This document shows, piece after piece, positions 21,706-21,907 of a DNA stretch of 21,907 bases (within the stretch, counting starts at the first letter, position 1; each line of letters opens with the position of its first letter). The DNA comes from DATFYI01 sp035315125 (GTDB taxonomy: Bacteria > Chloroflexota > Anaerolineae > Anaerolineales > Anaerolineaceae): positions 1 through 21,907 of the forward strand of contig DATFYI010000097.1 in the NCBI GenBank assembly GCA_035315125.1, written 5' to 3'. The position numbers and the translations under genes are program-made. Under the pieces are notes generated by a model, which was not told the origin of the DNA, did no database searches, and saw only the letters and a program-made list of their open reading frames with translations.

Positions 21706-21907
21706 ATGTCTCAAACTGATCGTATTGCATTTGTAATTTTTGGTGTTACCGGTGATTTGACTCGACGAAAACTTATACCGGCCTTATATGAATTATGCGT
21801 ATCAGATCGATTGCCTATGCCGATCGATATTATTGGGTTTGCCAGGCGGGATTTGACAGACGCCAGTATGAAAAACATGTTACAGACTGGTATAACGAGT
21901 TTTGCGA
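21706..21907 (+). CDS. zwf: Glucose-6-phosphate 1-dehydrogenase (3' end outside window)
   Basis: Sixty-seven complete codons are present before the window ends. The translation begins MSQTDRIAFVIFGVTGDLTRRKLIPALYEL. The IFGVTGDLTRRKLIPALY block is the dinucleotide-binding fingerprint of G6PD (GxxGDLxxRKLxPALY). It continues DIIGFARRDLTDASMKNML, matching the second strand and helix of the family. The enzyme oxidises glucose 6-phosphate to 6-phosphogluconolactone with NADP, opening the oxidative pentose phosphate pathway. AAGAGG lies eight bases before the ATG. The gene diverges from prs across an AT-rich gap. Active-site and C-terminal domains cannot be checked here. Confidence 0.93.
   Translation, partial: MSQTDRIAFVIFGVTGDLTRRKLIPALYELCVSDRLPMPIDIIGFARRDLTDASMKNMLQTGITSFA

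Noticed and set aside
1..21907. CRISPR array, insertion sequence, prophage or toxin-antitoxin pair
   Set aside because: No spaced direct repeats, transposase, integrase, att-like duplication around the tRNA, or small paired genes were found on either strand.

Overview
The window reads as ordinary chromosomal DNA of a free-living bacterium, densely packed with genes of core metabolism. There is no phage, insertion sequence, CRISPR array or rRNA. Gene content and protein style fit an Anaerolineae-type Chloroflexota best: a double-length PhnE, a very large acidic TPR protein with repeated P-D/E-W-L motifs beside the principal sigma factor, and a GldA/F/G plus DUF4340 cassette. This placement is inference; no marker-gene tree could be run.

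Layout. (1) Positions 1-2685, plus strand: the end of a phnC ATPase gene whose 5' part lies outside the window, then a fused double PhnE permease of a phosphonate/phosphite-type ABC importer. (2) 2789-4432, plus strand: glucose-6-phosphate isomerase. (3) 14378 down to 4595, minus strand: a four-gene ABC-2 exporter/Gld-like operon (ATPase, permease, GldG-like, DUF4340), then rpoD, the 1227-residue TPR protein, nucleoside diphosphate kinase and tRNA-Asp(GUC). Terminators follow rpoD and the tRNA. (4) 14714-17044, plus strand: membrane proton pyrophosphatase, transcribed divergently from the ABC operon. (5) 17124-17852, minus strand: an RluA-type pseudouridine synthase with an apparently leaderless promoter. 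It is divergent from an LsrG-like monooxygenase and an iron-type alcohol dehydrogenase, which form a tight pair. (6) 19454-21414, minus strand: DegV and PRPP synthetase. (7) 21706 to the end, plus strand: the first 67 codons of glucose-6-phosphate dehydrogenase.

Functional links. Pgi, Zwf and Prs sit at the glycolysis / pentose phosphate / nucleotide junction. Ndk and Prs supply nucleotides. The pyrophosphatase removes PPi while pumping protons. No gene cluster here looks like a complete undescribed system. The most promising unexplained items are the P-x-W-L repeat protein, the structured leader of the Gld-like operon, the PhnE fusion with its extra N-terminal membrane module, and the leaderless rluA promoter.

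Several starts were revised from the longest open frame using ribosome binding sites or promoters: pgi to ATG 2789, ndk to GTG 5220, gldG-like to ATG 12669 and rluA to ATG 17852.
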